A stretch of 30,438 bases of DNA from JAPUIN01 sp041580375 (GTDB lineage: Bacteria; Acidobacteriota; Polarisedimenticolia; Gp22-AA2), in assembly GCA_041580375.1 (NCBI GenBank), contig JBFGDZ010000019.1, forward strand, positions 1 to 30,438, written 5' to 3'. Position numbers and translations under genes: made by a program. Position 1 is the stretch's first letter, and every line of letters begins with the position of its first letter. The notes under the pieces were generated by a model, which saw nothing but the letters and a program-made list of their open reading frames with translations, did not search any database and was not told the origin of the DNA. Shown here piece after piece: positions 1 through 9,396 of this stretch.

Positions 1-1
1 C

Positions 2-1894
2 AGGCCGGTGTCGGCCGCCGCGGCGGGCCCGGGGCGCTACATCGTCGGCACCTCGATCGGCCGGGCCGTCCCGTTCGACCTCCGGTTCGAGGTCGCCTAC
101 GGGGAGGAGGGCCGGACCGTCCATCCCCTCCTCGAGGGCGGGGAGCCTCTCGACCTCGACCCGGATCGGCGCCGCCCGATCACACGGATCGCGTCCGGAG
201 GGGCCCCCGGGGGAGGCATTCTCGCGGCACTGGCCGGGCCGGACGAGATCGTCCTCCTGCGGGAGCGCGAGCGGCGCGCCCTGATCGGGGACTCGGCCGG
301 CGACATCGAGAGGAGCGTCCTGCGGGTCGACGTGCGATCCCCCGTCACCGCCCTCGCGATCGACGAGCGGGGCGAGCGTCTCTACGCCGGCACGGCGGCC
401 GGACAGCTGCTGCACTACGATCTGCGCACGCCGGCGGGCGCGCGCCTCATCGAGACTCTCGAGGCTTCCTCGCGCCCGGGCGCGGGCATCTCCGTCCTGG
501 GGTTCCTGATCGGCGATCGGACCCTGATCACGGCTGATCGGGCCGGCGGCGTCTCGTCCTGGCAGGTCGTCCGCAGGGAGGCCGGAGCCCCGGAGCGGCT
601 GAAACGGATGCACATCTTCGATCCCCATCCGGCGGGCGTTTCGGCGTTCGCTCGCTCGATGCGGGACAAGGGATTCGTCACCGCGGACGAGTCGGGGCGG
701 CTGATGCTCCGTCACGGCACCTCCGGATCCACGCTTCTCCGGGCGCAGGCGCCTTCGGGCGGGATCGAGCGGATCGTGATGGCCCCGAAGGGGGACGGGA
801 TCCTCGCCCTGAGCGGCGAGGGCGCGGCCACCCACTGGTCGGTGCGCGACCCCCATCCCGGGATCACCCTGTCGATCCTGTTCGGCGAGGTCTGGTACGA
901 GGGGTACGACGGGCCCGAGCACGTCTGGCAGTCGACGGGCGGCACGGACGATTTCGAGCCGAAGTACGGCCTCACGCCGCTCATCTTCGGCACCCTGAAG
1001 GGAACGTTCTACGCCCTCCTGTTCGCCGTGCCGCTCGCGCTGCTCGCGGCGCTGTACACGTCGCAGTTCATGCACCCTTCGGTTCGCGCTTTCATCAAGC
1101 CGGGCATCGAGATCATGGCCGCTCTGCCGAGCGTGGTGCTCGGGTTCCTCGGCGGCCTGTGGCTCGCGCCGGTCATCGAGCGCGTCGTGCCGGCTCTGGC
1201 TCTGCTGCCCTGGATCCTCGCCGTGCTCATTCTGGCCGGCGCGTGGATCTGGCGGCGCGCGCCGGCGGCGATCACGGGGCGGACGCCGCGGGGATTCGAG
1301 CTCGTCCTGCTGTCCGTCATCGTTCTGGGCGGTTTCGGGCTCGCGCTCCTCGCGGGCGGCGTCTTCGAGGGAGCGCTCCTGGCGGGGGATTACAGGACCT
1401 GGCTGCTGCAGGCGCTGGGCCTCACCTACGATCAGCGCAACTCGATCGTGGTCGGCGTCGCGATGGGATTCGCGGTCATCCCGATGATCTTCACCATCAC
1501 CGAGGACAGCCTCTCGAACGTCCCCGCGCACCTCACGGCCGGATCCCTGGCTCTGGGGGCGACCCGCTGGCAGACGGCGCTGCGCGTGGTCCTGCCGACG
1601 GCCAGCCCCGGCATCTTCTCGGCCGTCATGATCGGCTTCGGGCGCGCCGTCGGCGAGACGATGATCGTCCTGATGGCTACGGGGAACACGCCGATCATGG
1701 ATGGGTCGATCTTCAACGGCTTCCGCGCCCTGTCGGCGAACATCGCCGTCGAGCTGCCGGAAGCGCCCGATGGAGGCACGCTCTTCCGCATCCTGTTCCT
1801 GGCCGCCTTCCTTCTGTTCGCGATGACCTTCGCGGTGAACACCGCGGCCGAGATCGTCCGGCTCAGGCTCCGGGAGAGGTACCGATACCTGTGA
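2..1894 (+). CDS. pstC: Phosphate ABC transporter permease PstC, long form with N-terminal beta-propeller-like domain (5' partial)
   Basis: Inner-membrane permease subunit of the high-affinity phosphate importer PstSCAB. The frame is open to the left edge, and the GTG at 8 has no visible ribosome site, so the true start and a first membrane helix probably lie outside the window. Counting from 8, residues 1 to about 300 are hydrophilic with WD40-like repeats (for example PVTALAI...GQLLHYDL). The permease domain begins near residue 322 (LTPLIFGTLKGTFYALLFAV). The EAA loop that contacts PstB starts at EDSLSNVPAHL, residue 499, and contains LALGATRWQT. An insert of about 80 residues with extra hydrophobic segments splits the permease helices. 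Pseudomonas-type PstC has the same plan, including the linker GEVWYEGY...VWQS. It overlaps pstA by 4 bases. What the propeller binds is unknown. No phosphate-binding protein gene is in view. Confidence 0.9.
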   Translation, partial: RPVSAAAAGPGRYIVGTSIGRAVPFDLRFEVAYGEEGRTVHPLLEGGEPLDLDPDRRRPITRIASGGAPGGGILAALAGPDEIVLLRERERRALIGDSAGDIERSVLRVDVRSPVTALAIDERGERLYAGTAAGQLLHYDLRTPAGARLIETLEASSRPGAGISVLGFLIGDRTLITADRAGGVSSWQVVRREAGAPERLKRMHIFDPHPAGVSAFARSMRDKGFVTADESGRLMLRHGTSGSTLLRAQAPSGGIERIVMAPKGDGILALSGEGAATHWSVRDPHPGITLSILFGEVWYEGYDGPEHVWQSTGGTDDFEPKYGLTPLIFGTLKGTFYALLFAVPLALLAALYTSQFMHPSVRAFIKPGIEIMAALPSVVLGFLGGLWLAPVIERVVPALALLPWILAVLILAGAWIWRRAPAAITGRTPRGFELVLLSVIVLGGFGLALLAGGVFEGALLAGDYRTWLLQALGLTYDQRNSIVVGVAMGFAVIPMIFTITEDSLSNVPAHLTAGSLALGATRWQTALRVVLPTASPGIFSAVMIGFGRAVGETMIVLMATGNTPIMDGSIFNGFRALSANIAVELPEAPDGGTLFRILFLAAFLLFAMTFAVNTAAEIVRLRLRERYRYL

Positions 1895-3510
1895 GAGGCT
1901 TCTGGCGCAGCGGCGATCCGTTCATCTGGCTGACCGGGGGGGCGCTCGCCGTCTGCCTGCTTCTGGTGGCCGGCCTCATCCTGCTCGTGCTCGTGAACGG
2001 CCTGGGGTTCTTCTGGCCGGACGACATCGTCCGTCTGAAACTCGAGGACGGCCGCACCATCCTGGGCGAGGTCACCGACCGCGAAGCGATCCCGCAGCCC
2101 GATGCCCCGCACGACGCGCCCCGGCGCCACCGGCTTCAGGTCAAGCAGGGGAATCGCGATCTCTACGGAGCCGATTTCGTCTGGGTGGCCGAGGACGAGA
2201 TCGTCTCGCGCGACCGGCCGCGCGAGGCGGTCGTCATCGAGCGCCTCGAGTGGGGCAATCTGTACGGATTGTTCGTCGGTGTCCTCCCGGGGGATGGTCC
2301 CGCCGCGCCGCGGGAAGCGACGGACCGGGAGATCGTCCAGGAGAGCCTGGACGCGGCGGCCGCGATCCGGCGGCGGATCCGGGAGATCGAGCGGGACGAG
2401 ATCGGCGCGATCCACAGGGCGCAGGAGTCGCTCCGGCTCCGTCTCCGGCGTCTCGAACTCCGGGGCATCCGGGAAGGACCGGAGATCGAGGATCTCCATC
2501 GGGAGAGGGTCGACCGGGAGGAGACGTACGCGCGCCACATGGAGGCGATCGGGACCTTGCGCGCGCGGGACACCGGCGCGGTGGTCGTCGAGCTGGCGGG
2601 AGGGGAGCGGACCGAGGTTCCCGTCGCCGGCATCGTGCGCGTCGTCCGGCCGAACGCCATGGGGCCGGCGGCCAAGAGCGCCCATTATCTGTCGAAGGTC
2701 TGGGAGTTCCTGTCCGGGGAGCCGCGCGAATCGAACACCGAGGGCGGGGTGTTCCCCGCGATCTTCGGCACGGTCCTGCTCGTCATGATCATGAGTCTCA
2801 TCGCCACGCCCCTCGGCGTCCTCGCGGCGTTCTATCTGCGCGAGTACGCCCGGCAGGGCCCGATGGTCAGCGCCGTGCGCATCGCCGTCAACAACCTGGC
2901 CGGGGTTCCCTCGATCGTCTTCGGCGTGTTCGGCGTGGCGTTCTTCATCTACGGCGTCGGCGGAATCCTCGATCGCCTCTTCTTTCCGGAGTCGCTTCCG
3001 GCTCCGACGTTCGGTACCGGTGGTATTCTGTGGGCCTCGCTGACGCTGGCGCTGCTGACCGTGCCCGTCGTGATCGTGGCGACGGAGGAGGGGCTGGCCG
3101 CCGTCACGCGAGGCGCCCGGGAGGCGTCTCTCGCCCTGGGGGCGACGCGGTTCGAGACGACATGGCGGGTCGTGCTGCCCGCCGTGATGCCGTCGATCCT
3201 CACGGGATTGATTCTCGCGATGGCGCGGGCCGCGGGGGAAGTCGCGCCGCTCATGATCACGGGAGTCGTGAAGCTGGCGCCCGCGCTTCCGATCGACTCG
3301 ACGTGGCCGTTTCTCCATCTGGAGCGCAAGTTCATGCACCTGGGGTTTCACATCTACGACGTCGGCTTCCAGTCGCCGAACGTGGACGCCGCGCGCCCCA
3401 TGGTCTACACGACGACGATTCTGCTGCTCGCGATCGTCCTGGTCCTGAACATCGGGGCGATCGCGCTGCGCAATCGGCTGCGTCGCCGCCTCGGCGTGGC
3501 GGACCTATAG
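1891..3510 (+). CDS. pstA: Phosphate ABC transporter permease PstA, long form with extracytoplasmic insert
   Basis: Second permease subunit of the Pst phosphate importer, 539 residues against roughly 290 in E. coli. The GTG start overlaps the pstC stop (GTGA), implying translational coupling. Residues 12-38 form the first membrane helix. Residues 42 to about 285 are a soluble insert with a highly charged, probably coiled-coil stretch at about 148-222, rich in Arg and Glu. The canonical permease core follows (IFGTVLLVMIMSLIATPLGV at 291-310; NNLAGVPSIVFG at 334-345). The EAA loop is ATEEGLAAVTRGAREASLALGATR, at about 397-420. Pseudomonas-type PstA also has an insert here. By the usual topology the insert should face the periplasm, where it could meet the PstC propeller or the binding protein (inference). 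Confidence 0.92.
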   Translation: MRGFWRSGDPFIWLTGGALAVCLLLVAGLILLVLVNGLGFFWPDDIVRLKLEDGRTILGEVTDREAIPQPDAPHDAPRRHRLQVKQGNRDLYGADFVWVAEDEIVSRDRPREAVVIERLEWGNLYGLFVGVLPGDGPAAPREATDREIVQESLDAAAAIRRRIREIERDEIGAIHRAQESLRLRLRRLELRGIREGPEIEDLHRERVDREETYARHMEAIGTLRARDTGAVVVELAGGERTEVPVAGIVRVVRPNAMGPAAKSAHYLSKVWEFLSGEPRESNTEGGVFPAIFGTVLLVMIMSLIATPLGVLAAFYLREYARQGPMVSAVRIAVNNLAGVPSIVFGVFGVAFFIYGVGGILDRLFFPESLPAPTFGTGGILWASLTLALLTVPVVIVATEEGLAAVTRGAREASLALGATRFETTWRVVLPAVMPSILTGLILAMARAAGEVAPLMITGVVKLAPALPIDSTWPFLHLERKFMHLGFHIYDVGFQSPNVDAARPMVYTTTILLLAIVLVLNIGAIALRNRLRRRLGVADL

Positions 3511-3519
3511 GGGGATCCG

Positions 3520-4335
<816 letters not shown>

Positions 4336-4361
4336 CGATCCGGGGAGAGGAGCGGAGGTTG

Positions 4362-5039
4362 GTGGAGCACACGAGCCGCCATTACGAACAGGAGCTCAAG
4401 GAGCTCAAGGAAAAGATCCTCTTCATAGGGGGCGTCGTCGAGAACATGATCGCCTCGTCGATGCGCGCGCTGATCCGGCGGGACGGCGGTCTCGCCAGGG
4501 AGGTCATCGAGACCGACCCGCGGGTCGACGCGGCCGAGCTGGAGGTCGATCATCTCTGCCTGAACATCCTTGCGCTGCGCCAGCCGGCTGCTTCCGACCT
4601 CCGCTTCCTCACGACGGCGCTGAAGATCGTCACCGACCTGGAGCGGATCGGCGATCTCGCCGTCAACATCTCCGAGCGCGCCATCGAGCTGAACGAGGAG
4701 CCCCAGCTCAAGCCGTACATCGACATTCCGCGCATGGGATCGGCGGCGACGGAGATGGTGCACCGGGCGCTGGACGCCTTCGTGGGGCGCGACCCGGCCC
4801 AGGCCCGCTCGGTGCTGGAGGCCGACGACGCGGTCGATCAGCTGAACGTCCAGATCTTCCGGGAGCTGCTCACCTACATGATCGAGGAGCCGCGCAACGT
4901 GAGCCGGGCGATGCGGATCACCTTCATCGCGAAATACCTCGAGCGGATCGGCGACCACGCCACCAACATCGCCCAGATGGTGATCTTCATGTGCGAGGGG
5001 AAGGACGTGCGTCACCCGGGTCTGCAGTCGTCGCGTTGA
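4362..5039 (+). CDS. phoU: Phosphate signalling protein PhoU
   Basis: PhoU links Pst transporter state to the PhoR/PhoB two-component system and represses the Pho response when phosphate is plentiful. It is an all-helical protein of two repeats with metal-binding E-x3-D motifs. Both are present in the 225-residue product: TDLERIGDLAVNISE (91-105) and KYLERIGDHATNIAQ (191-205). I chose the GTG at 4362, 26 bases after pstB, because GGGGAGAGGAG at 4342-4352 sits at ribosome-site distance. TTG at 4359 is the alternative. The open frame extends much further upstream but only as overlap with pstB. The stop ends at 5039, and the convergent pgl stop begins at 5040. Confidence 0.95.
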   Translation: MEHTSRHYEQELKELKEKILFIGGVVENMIASSMRALIRRDGGLAREVIETDPRVDAAELEVDHLCLNILALRQPAASDLRFLTTALKIVTDLERIGDLAVNISERAIELNEEPQLKPYIDIPRMGSAATEMVHRALDAFVGRDPAQARSVLEADDAVDQLNVQIFRELLTYMIEEPRNVSRAMRITFIAKYLERIGDHATNIAQMVIFMCEGKDVRHPGLQSSR

Positions 5040-5795
5040 TCAGGCCGGCCGGCTTCCCGCCGCCTCCCGGTCGGCCAGCCAGACGAGCGAGCCGTGGGTG
5101 GGGTGGACGCCGCTGGCCGGAATGCGATCGATAGTCCCCTCGCCCGACAGGACGTCCCGCAGAGCGTCCGCCTTGTCCCGCCCGCTCACGAGAAAGAGGA
5201 CGGCCGCCGCATTGTTGATGAGCGGAAAGGTGAAGGTCACGCGCTCGGTCGCGACGCCTTCGATGCGATGGCCGACGACCCAGCGCTCCGTCTCCCAGAG
5301 CGCCTTCGTGCCGGGGAAGAGGGATGCGGTATGGCCGTCGGCGCCGAGCCCGAGGAGCACGAGATCGAAGCGCGGCGGCTCATCGCCGGGCGGCGAGAAG
5401 AAGGTTCGCAGATCGTTCTCGTAGGCGGAGGCCGCGTCGGCCACGGGGCCGCTCCCGGCGGGCACGCGGTGCACCTGATCCTCCGGAAGCGCGATCCGAT
5501 CCAGGAGCGCCTCGCGCACCATGCGGTAGTTGCTGTCTCGATGACCGGGCGGGACGTGCCGCTCGTCCCCCCAGAAGAGATGGATCCCCTCCCAGGGGAC
5601 CGGCCGCCCGGACGGAGGCGCCCCGACGAGGGTCTCGTACAGTCGTCTCGGCGTGGAGCCTCCGGACAGCGCCACCGTGAATCGGCCGCGCGCGGCCACG
5701 GCCTCGATCGCCCGGTCGGCGAACTCCGTCGCCGCCGCGCGGGCGAGGGTCTCGGCGTCGTCGAATATGCGGATCTCCGGCTTTGGATCGGCCAC
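5040..5795 (-). CDS. pgl: 6-phosphogluconolactonase (Pgl/DevB type)
   Basis: Hydrolyses 6-phosphogluconolactone to 6-phosphogluconate in the oxidative pentose phosphate pathway. The 251-residue product has the sugar-isomerase-like fold signatures of the DevB family: VALSGGSTPRRLYETL (41-56), LFWGDERHVPPGHRDSNYRM (73-92) and LLGLGADGHTASLFPGT (147-163), which holds the catalytic His of the family. Start is GTG at 5795 with GGGGGAG about 5 bases upstream. It is the last gene of the minus-strand operon, 14 bases after glk, so hexose phosphorylation and the lactonase step are co-expressed. Glucose-6-phosphate dehydrogenase, which makes the substrate, is not in the window. Confidence 0.95.
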   Translation of the reverse strand: MADPKPEIRIFDDAETLARAAATEFADRAIEAVAARGRFTVALSGGSTPRRLYETLVGAPPSGRPVPWEGIHLFWGDERHVPPGHRDSNYRMVREALLDRIALPEDQVHRVPAGSGPVADAASAYENDLRTFFSPPGDEPPRFDLVLLGLGADGHTASLFPGTKALWETERWVVGHRIEGVATERVTFTFPLINNAAAVLFLVSGRDKADALRDVLSGEGTIDRIPASGVHPTHGSLVWLADREAAGSRPA

Positions 5796-5809
5796 GCTCT
5801 CCCCCGCGG

Positions 5810-6814
5810 TCAGCGCGTCGACGGGCGGCGGGCGGCCCGCAGCCCCGCCCCGAGAAGCGCCGTCCGGTCGTTCAGGATCACCCGCACCGGGATCGCCTCC
5901 AGGAACGTCTGGAAGCGGCCCTTGGAGACGAACGATTTCATGAAGGCGGGGCCGCGCAGCCGGTCGATGATGCGCGGGGCGATGCCGCCGCCGACGTAGA
6001 GTCCCCCCGTCGCCATCGTCTTGAGGGCCAGGTTACCCGCCTCGGATCCGTACAGCGACACGAAGAGGTCCATGGCCAGGGAACAGAGGGACGATCGGCC
6101 GTCGAGAGCGGCCCGCGAGATGACCGCGGCCGGATCGCCCTCGCGGATCTCGCGCGCGAGCCACTCCGGCTCCTCGCCGCGGCCGCCGTCGCGCAGAAAC
6201 CGGTAGATGTTGTGCAGTCCGGGGCCCGACAGGACCCGCTCCCAGCTGACGTGGCCGAACCGCTCCGTCAAATGCCTCAGCAGATCGATCTCCGTCTCGC
6301 CGTTGGGTGCGAAGCTGGAGTGCCCGCCCTCGGTGCCGTAGGGGTGGTTCTCCCTTCCGTCCCAGAACATCCCGGCCTCGCCCAGGCCGGTCCCGGCGGC
6401 GATCACGGCCGCGTTCCCGCGGGCTTCGGGATGCCCCTCGGCGAGCACGGCGAGATCGTCCGCCTCGAGGGCGGCGATGCCGCAGGCCGTCGCCTCGAGA
6501 TCGTTCAGGAGGCTCACGGAGCGGATCGAGAGTTCCCGGGCGAGGCTCGAGGCGTCGACCACCCAGGGCAGGTTGGTCGTCCGGACGACGCCCTCGCGCA
6601 CCGGACCGGCGATGCCGAAGCAGGCGCGGGCGATGCCCCGCGCCCCAGTGTCGTCCAGGAACCGGCGGACAATCCCCTGCAGATCGCGCGATTCTCGGCT
6701 GGGGTAGACGCGCTCTTCGAGGCTCCTCAGCCGCCCGCGCTCGCGGACATAAAGGGCCAGGCGGGTGTTCGTGGCGCCGATGTCGCCGGCCAGAACGGGA
6801 CGCGCCGCGGGCAC
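5810..6814 (-). CDS. glk: Glucokinase (Glk family, ATP-dependent)
   Basis: Phosphorylates glucose to glucose 6-phosphate with ATP. The 334-residue product matches the E. coli Glk family rather than ROK kinases. It has the phosphate-binding loop AGDIGATNTRLALY at 9-22, the catalytic Asp in SLLNDLEATACG (D105), the adenosine-side glycine motif AGTGLGEAGMF (140-150), the sugar-binding TEGGHSSFAP (161-170) and a late GGGIAPR. No zinc-binding ROK cysteine motif is seen. Start is GTG at 6814 with AGGAG at good spacing. It lies 9 bases downstream of the oxidoreductase stop and 14 bases upstream of pgl. A polyphosphate or ADP donor cannot be excluded from sequence alone. Confidence 0.93.
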   Translation of the reverse strand: MPAARPVLAGDIGATNTRLALYVRERGRLRSLEERVYPSRESRDLQGIVRRFLDDTGARGIARACFGIAGPVREGVVRTTNLPWVVDASSLARELSIRSVSLLNDLEATACGIAALEADDLAVLAEGHPEARGNAAVIAAGTGLGEAGMFWDGRENHPYGTEGGHSSFAPNGETEIDLLRHLTERFGHVSWERVLSGPGLHNIYRFLRDGGRGEEPEWLAREIREGDPAAVISRAALDGRSSLCSLAMDLFVSLYGSEAGNLALKTMATGGLYVGGGIAPRIIDRLRGPAFMKSFVSKGRFQTFLEAIPVRVILNDRTALLGAGLRAARRPSTR

Positions 6815-6823
6815 AAGGGACTC

Positions 6824-8341
6824 CTATCGGACGAGGCGGAAAAAGACCGAGAAGACGCGCTTCGCGAGCGGCGTCAACCTCCTTCGATTATACGCGTCGG
6901 CGATCTTGCGCGTCGCCTCACCCTGCGTCGGGTAGGGGTGGATCGTGCTGCCGATGGCGCCGAGGCCGACGCGGGCGGTGATCGCCAGGGCCAGCTCGCC
7001 GATCATGTCGCCCGCGTGCTCGGCCACGAGGGTCGCCCCGAGGATGCGATCCGTGCCCTTCTTCAGATGGACCCGGATGAACCCCTCGTTGGCTCCGTCG
7101 AGGACGGCGCGATCGAGATCCTCCAGCGACCAGGTCAACGTGTCGACGTCGAACCCGGCGGCGCGCGCGTCCTTCTCGTACAGGCCGACGTGCGCGACCT
7201 CGGGGCTCGTGAACGTGCACCAGGGCATGACCAGGCGGCTGGCCCGTCCGCGCCCGAAGAAGAGAGCGTTCGCGACGACCAGCCGGGCCTGCGCGTCGGC
7301 GGCGTGGGTGAACTGGTAGGGCGAGCAGACGTCCCCGACGGCGTAGATCCGGGCGTTCGTCGTGCGCAGGCGGTCGTCCACGCGCACGCCTTTGGGAGAG
7401 TAAGCGACGCCGGCCGATTCCAGCCCGATCCCCTCGACATTCGGGGCGCGCCCCGCGGCCACCAGCAGGGCATCGCCGGCGACGCTCCCGGCGGAGCCGT
7501 CGCGCTCGTACCGCACGGTCGTCTCGCCGTTCCGCCGCTCCGCGGCGACGAAATTCAGACCGAGCCTCAGATCGACCCCGTCGCGCCGCATCGCCCGCTC
7601 GACGATCGCGGCGGCATCGCGATCCTCCTTCGGGAGGATCCGGTCGCCGCGATTCAGCAGCGTCACCCGGCTTCCGAACCGGGCGAAGGTCTGCGCCATC
7701 TCGCAGCCGATCGGCCCGGCGCCGAGAACGACGAGGCGCCGGGGCAGATCCTCCAGCCAGAAGATCGTCTCGTTGGTGAGCGGCCGCGCCTCGGCCAGTC
7801 CCGGTATCGGGGGCAGGGCGGGGCGGCCGCCGGTGGCGATCACGGCGCGCCGGAAGTTGAGGCGGGCCCCGTTCACGTCCGCGGTTCCCGGGTCGACGAA
7901 ACGGCCGGCGCCGAGAAAGACGTCGACGCCGAGGCTCCGGAACCGCTGCACGCTGTCGATCGGGCTCAGATCGGCGCGCAGCCGGCGCATCCGCTGCATG
8001 GCGGCGGCGAAATCGCCCGGCCCCTCGGCGCGCGGCGCGCCGAAGATCTCGGCCGCCCGCTTCACTTCGGACCAAGCGCGCGCGGCGCGGATGATCCCCT
8101 TGGAGGGCACGCACCCGACGTTGAGACAGTCTCCTCCCATCAGATGCTTCTCGATCAGGGCCACCTTCGCCCCGAGGGCCGCCCCCGCCGCTGCCGTCAC
8201 GAGCCCCCCCGTGCCGGCGCCGAGCACGACGAGATGGTAGCGGCCCTTCGGCTCCGGGTTGACGTGGTCGGGCGGATGAACGTGCTCGAGGTGTCGCCTG
8301 TTGTGCTCGTCCAGCGGTCGGATCAGTTCGTCGGCATGCAT
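6824..8341 (-). CDS. Pyridine nucleotide-disulfide oxidoreductase (dihydrolipoamide dehydrogenase/MerA-like)
   Basis: Flavoenzyme of 505 residues in the class I disulfide reductase family. FAD binding is HLVVLGAGTGGLVTAAAGAA (36-55). The redox-active pair is in GGDCLNVGCVPSK (C72 and C77). A second Rossmann motif, VVLGAGPIGCEMAQTFARFG, should bind NAD(P)H. AVGDVC is the usual FAD-contact motif, and the C-terminal HPYPTQGE (about 468-475) supplies the His-Glu pair. It lacks the N-terminal metal-binding domain and the extra C-terminal cysteine pair of true mercuric reductases, so the substrate is unknown. Start is ATG at 8341, 26 bases after the TVP38-family gene. Databases often show these two families adjacent or fused, so a joint role in a membrane-linked redox step is plausible (inference). 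Confidence 0.85.
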   Translation of the reverse strand: MHADELIRPLDEHNRRHLEHVHPPDHVNPEPKGRYHLVVLGAGTGGLVTAAAGAALGAKVALIEKHLMGGDCLNVGCVPSKGIIRAARAWSEVKRAAEIFGAPRAEGPGDFAAAMQRMRRLRADLSPIDSVQRFRSLGVDVFLGAGRFVDPGTADVNGARLNFRRAVIATGGRPALPPIPGLAEARPLTNETIFWLEDLPRRLVVLGAGPIGCEMAQTFARFGSRVTLLNRGDRILPKEDRDAAAIVERAMRRDGVDLRLGLNFVAAERRNGETTVRYERDGSAGSVAGDALLVAAGRAPNVEGIGLESAGVAYSPKGVRVDDRLRTTNARIYAVGDVCSPYQFTHAADAQARLVVANALFFGRGRASRLVMPWCTFTSPEVAHVGLYEKDARAAGFDVDTLTWSLEDLDRAVLDGANEGFIRVHLKKGTDRILGATLVAEHAGDMIGELALAITARVGLGAIGSTIHPYPTQGEATRKIADAYNRRRLTPLAKRVFSVFFRLVR

Positions 8342-8367
8342 GGCGTTCCGGTCTCCCGTTTCTCGCG

Positions 8368-9180
8368 TCAGGCGGTCGTTCCCCTCGCGGACCCGCTCAC
8401 CCCGCCCCCCGTTCCACGCTCCAGCTCCCCGCCGGTGGCCTCCTTCAGCGCGCGGCGCGCCAGGCGCGTGACGAACGCGGTAACGACGACCGTCGCGACG
8501 AGACCGATCCCGAGCACCGCGTAGTGCGCCGGGCCGCGCTCGATCGCGGCGCCCCCGGCGAGGGCCGCCACGTCGCCCGCGACCTTCCCGTAGTAGACGT
8601 ACAGCACCGTCCCGGGCAGCATCCCGAGGCAGGCCACGAAATAATCGACGAACCGCACGCGGGTCAGGCCCAGGCCGTAATTGAGGAGGTTGAAGGGGAA
8701 GACGGGGGAGAGACGCAGCAGGAACACGATCTTCCTCCCCTGCTCGCCGATGGCCCGGTCGATCGCCGCGAACCGGGCGTTCCCGGCCAGCCTGCGCTCG
8801 ATCGCGGCGCGGGCCAGGTAGCGCGCCACGAGAAAGGCCAGGGAGGCGCCCGCCGTGGCGCTGACGAAGACGATCAGCACGCCGCGGCCCAGTCCGAAGA
8901 GCGCCCCGGCGGCGAGCGTGAGGACCGATCCCGGGAGGAAGGCCACGGTGGCGATGACGTATCCGAGCATGAACGCGATCGGACCCCACGGTCCGAGTCC
9001 GTCCAGCCATCCGGCGAACTCCTGGATACGCCCGCCCGCCTGGCGGCCGGTCACGACGAGCAGCGCGATCACGACCAGCAGGATCGCGATCCGGACGATC
9101 GATCCGCCGCGCGACCTTCCGCGACCGGCCCGCTGCGGCTCGCCGGACGACGGCGGATCGATTCGTTCGCCTGCGCTCAT
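8368..9180 (-). CDS. TVP38/TMEM64 (DedA-like, SNARE-associated) integral membrane protein
   Basis: Polytopic inner-membrane protein of 270 residues in the TVP38/TMEM64/DedA superfamily, whose members are linked to lipid scrambling or small-molecule transport. A charged tail (1-29) precedes a helix at 30-46. The core motif region starts at VIATVAFLPGSVLTLAAGAL (75-94) and continues through a second hairpin, FLLRLSPVFPFNLLNYGLGL (153-172), then LGMLPGTVLYVYYG, and a last helix at about 220-238. The Pro and Arg residues in LRLSPVFP and the FLPG motif are the conserved re-entrant loop features. Start is ATG at 9180 with GAGGAGGTG just upstream. It is the first gene of the operon with the disulfide oxidoreductase, glk and pgl. 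The transported substrate is unknown. Confidence 0.88.
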   Translation of the reverse strand: MSAGERIDPPSSGEPQRAGRGRSRGGSIVRIAILLVVIALLVVTGRQAGGRIQEFAGWLDGLGPWGPIAFMLGYVIATVAFLPGSVLTLAAGALFGLGRGVLIVFVSATAGASLAFLVARYLARAAIERRLAGNARFAAIDRAIGEQGRKIVFLLRLSPVFPFNLLNYGLGLTRVRFVDYFVACLGMLPGTVLYVYYGKVAGDVAALAGGAAIERGPAHYAVLGIGLVATVVVTAFVTRLARRALKEATGGELERGTGGGVSGSARGTTA

Positions 9181-9304
9181 GAGCACCTCCTCGCCCCGGG
9201 CCCGCGAGCGGGTCGCCGTGGGCGACGCGCGCGCGGCCGGGCGCTTCGACGGACGGATCGGCGACCTGTGGGCGAACGAGGCGCCGATCCTAAACCACAT
9301 CGGG

Positions 9305-9320
9305 GGGGCCAGGTAGCCCC
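9305..9320 (-). terminator. Small GC hairpin between flavoprotein operon and TVP38 operon
   Basis: In the 216-base gap 9181-9396, GGGGC (9305-9309) pairs with GCCCC (9316-9320) around a 6-base loop. It lies downstream of the minus-strand flavoprotein pair and could slow or end that transcript, but no T run follows. The gap must also hold the promoter for the TVP38 operon. The only -10-like string I see is TAGGAT (9292-9287), with no good -35. I see no small gene in the gap. Confidence 0.2.
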
Positions 9321-9396
9321 ATGGCCTCGAAGAACGATGGCGGGGGGATCTCTATTCCCGCGCCGGGCCGGATCGGCGCGCCGGCGGGGACCGGGA

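Noticed and set aside
6824..8341. Mercuric reductase (merA)
   Set aside because: The active-site CxxxxC is common to the whole disulfide reductase family. The extra C-terminal cysteine pair and N-terminal metal-binding domain of MerA are missing, and no mer genes are nearby.
5783..8524. A 913-codon open frame on the plus strand opposite glk and the disulfide oxidoreductase
   Set aside because: It is antisense to well-supported genes, low in complexity (Arg, Gly, Asp, Pro-rich) and has no domain motif. Long shadow frames are expected at this GC content.
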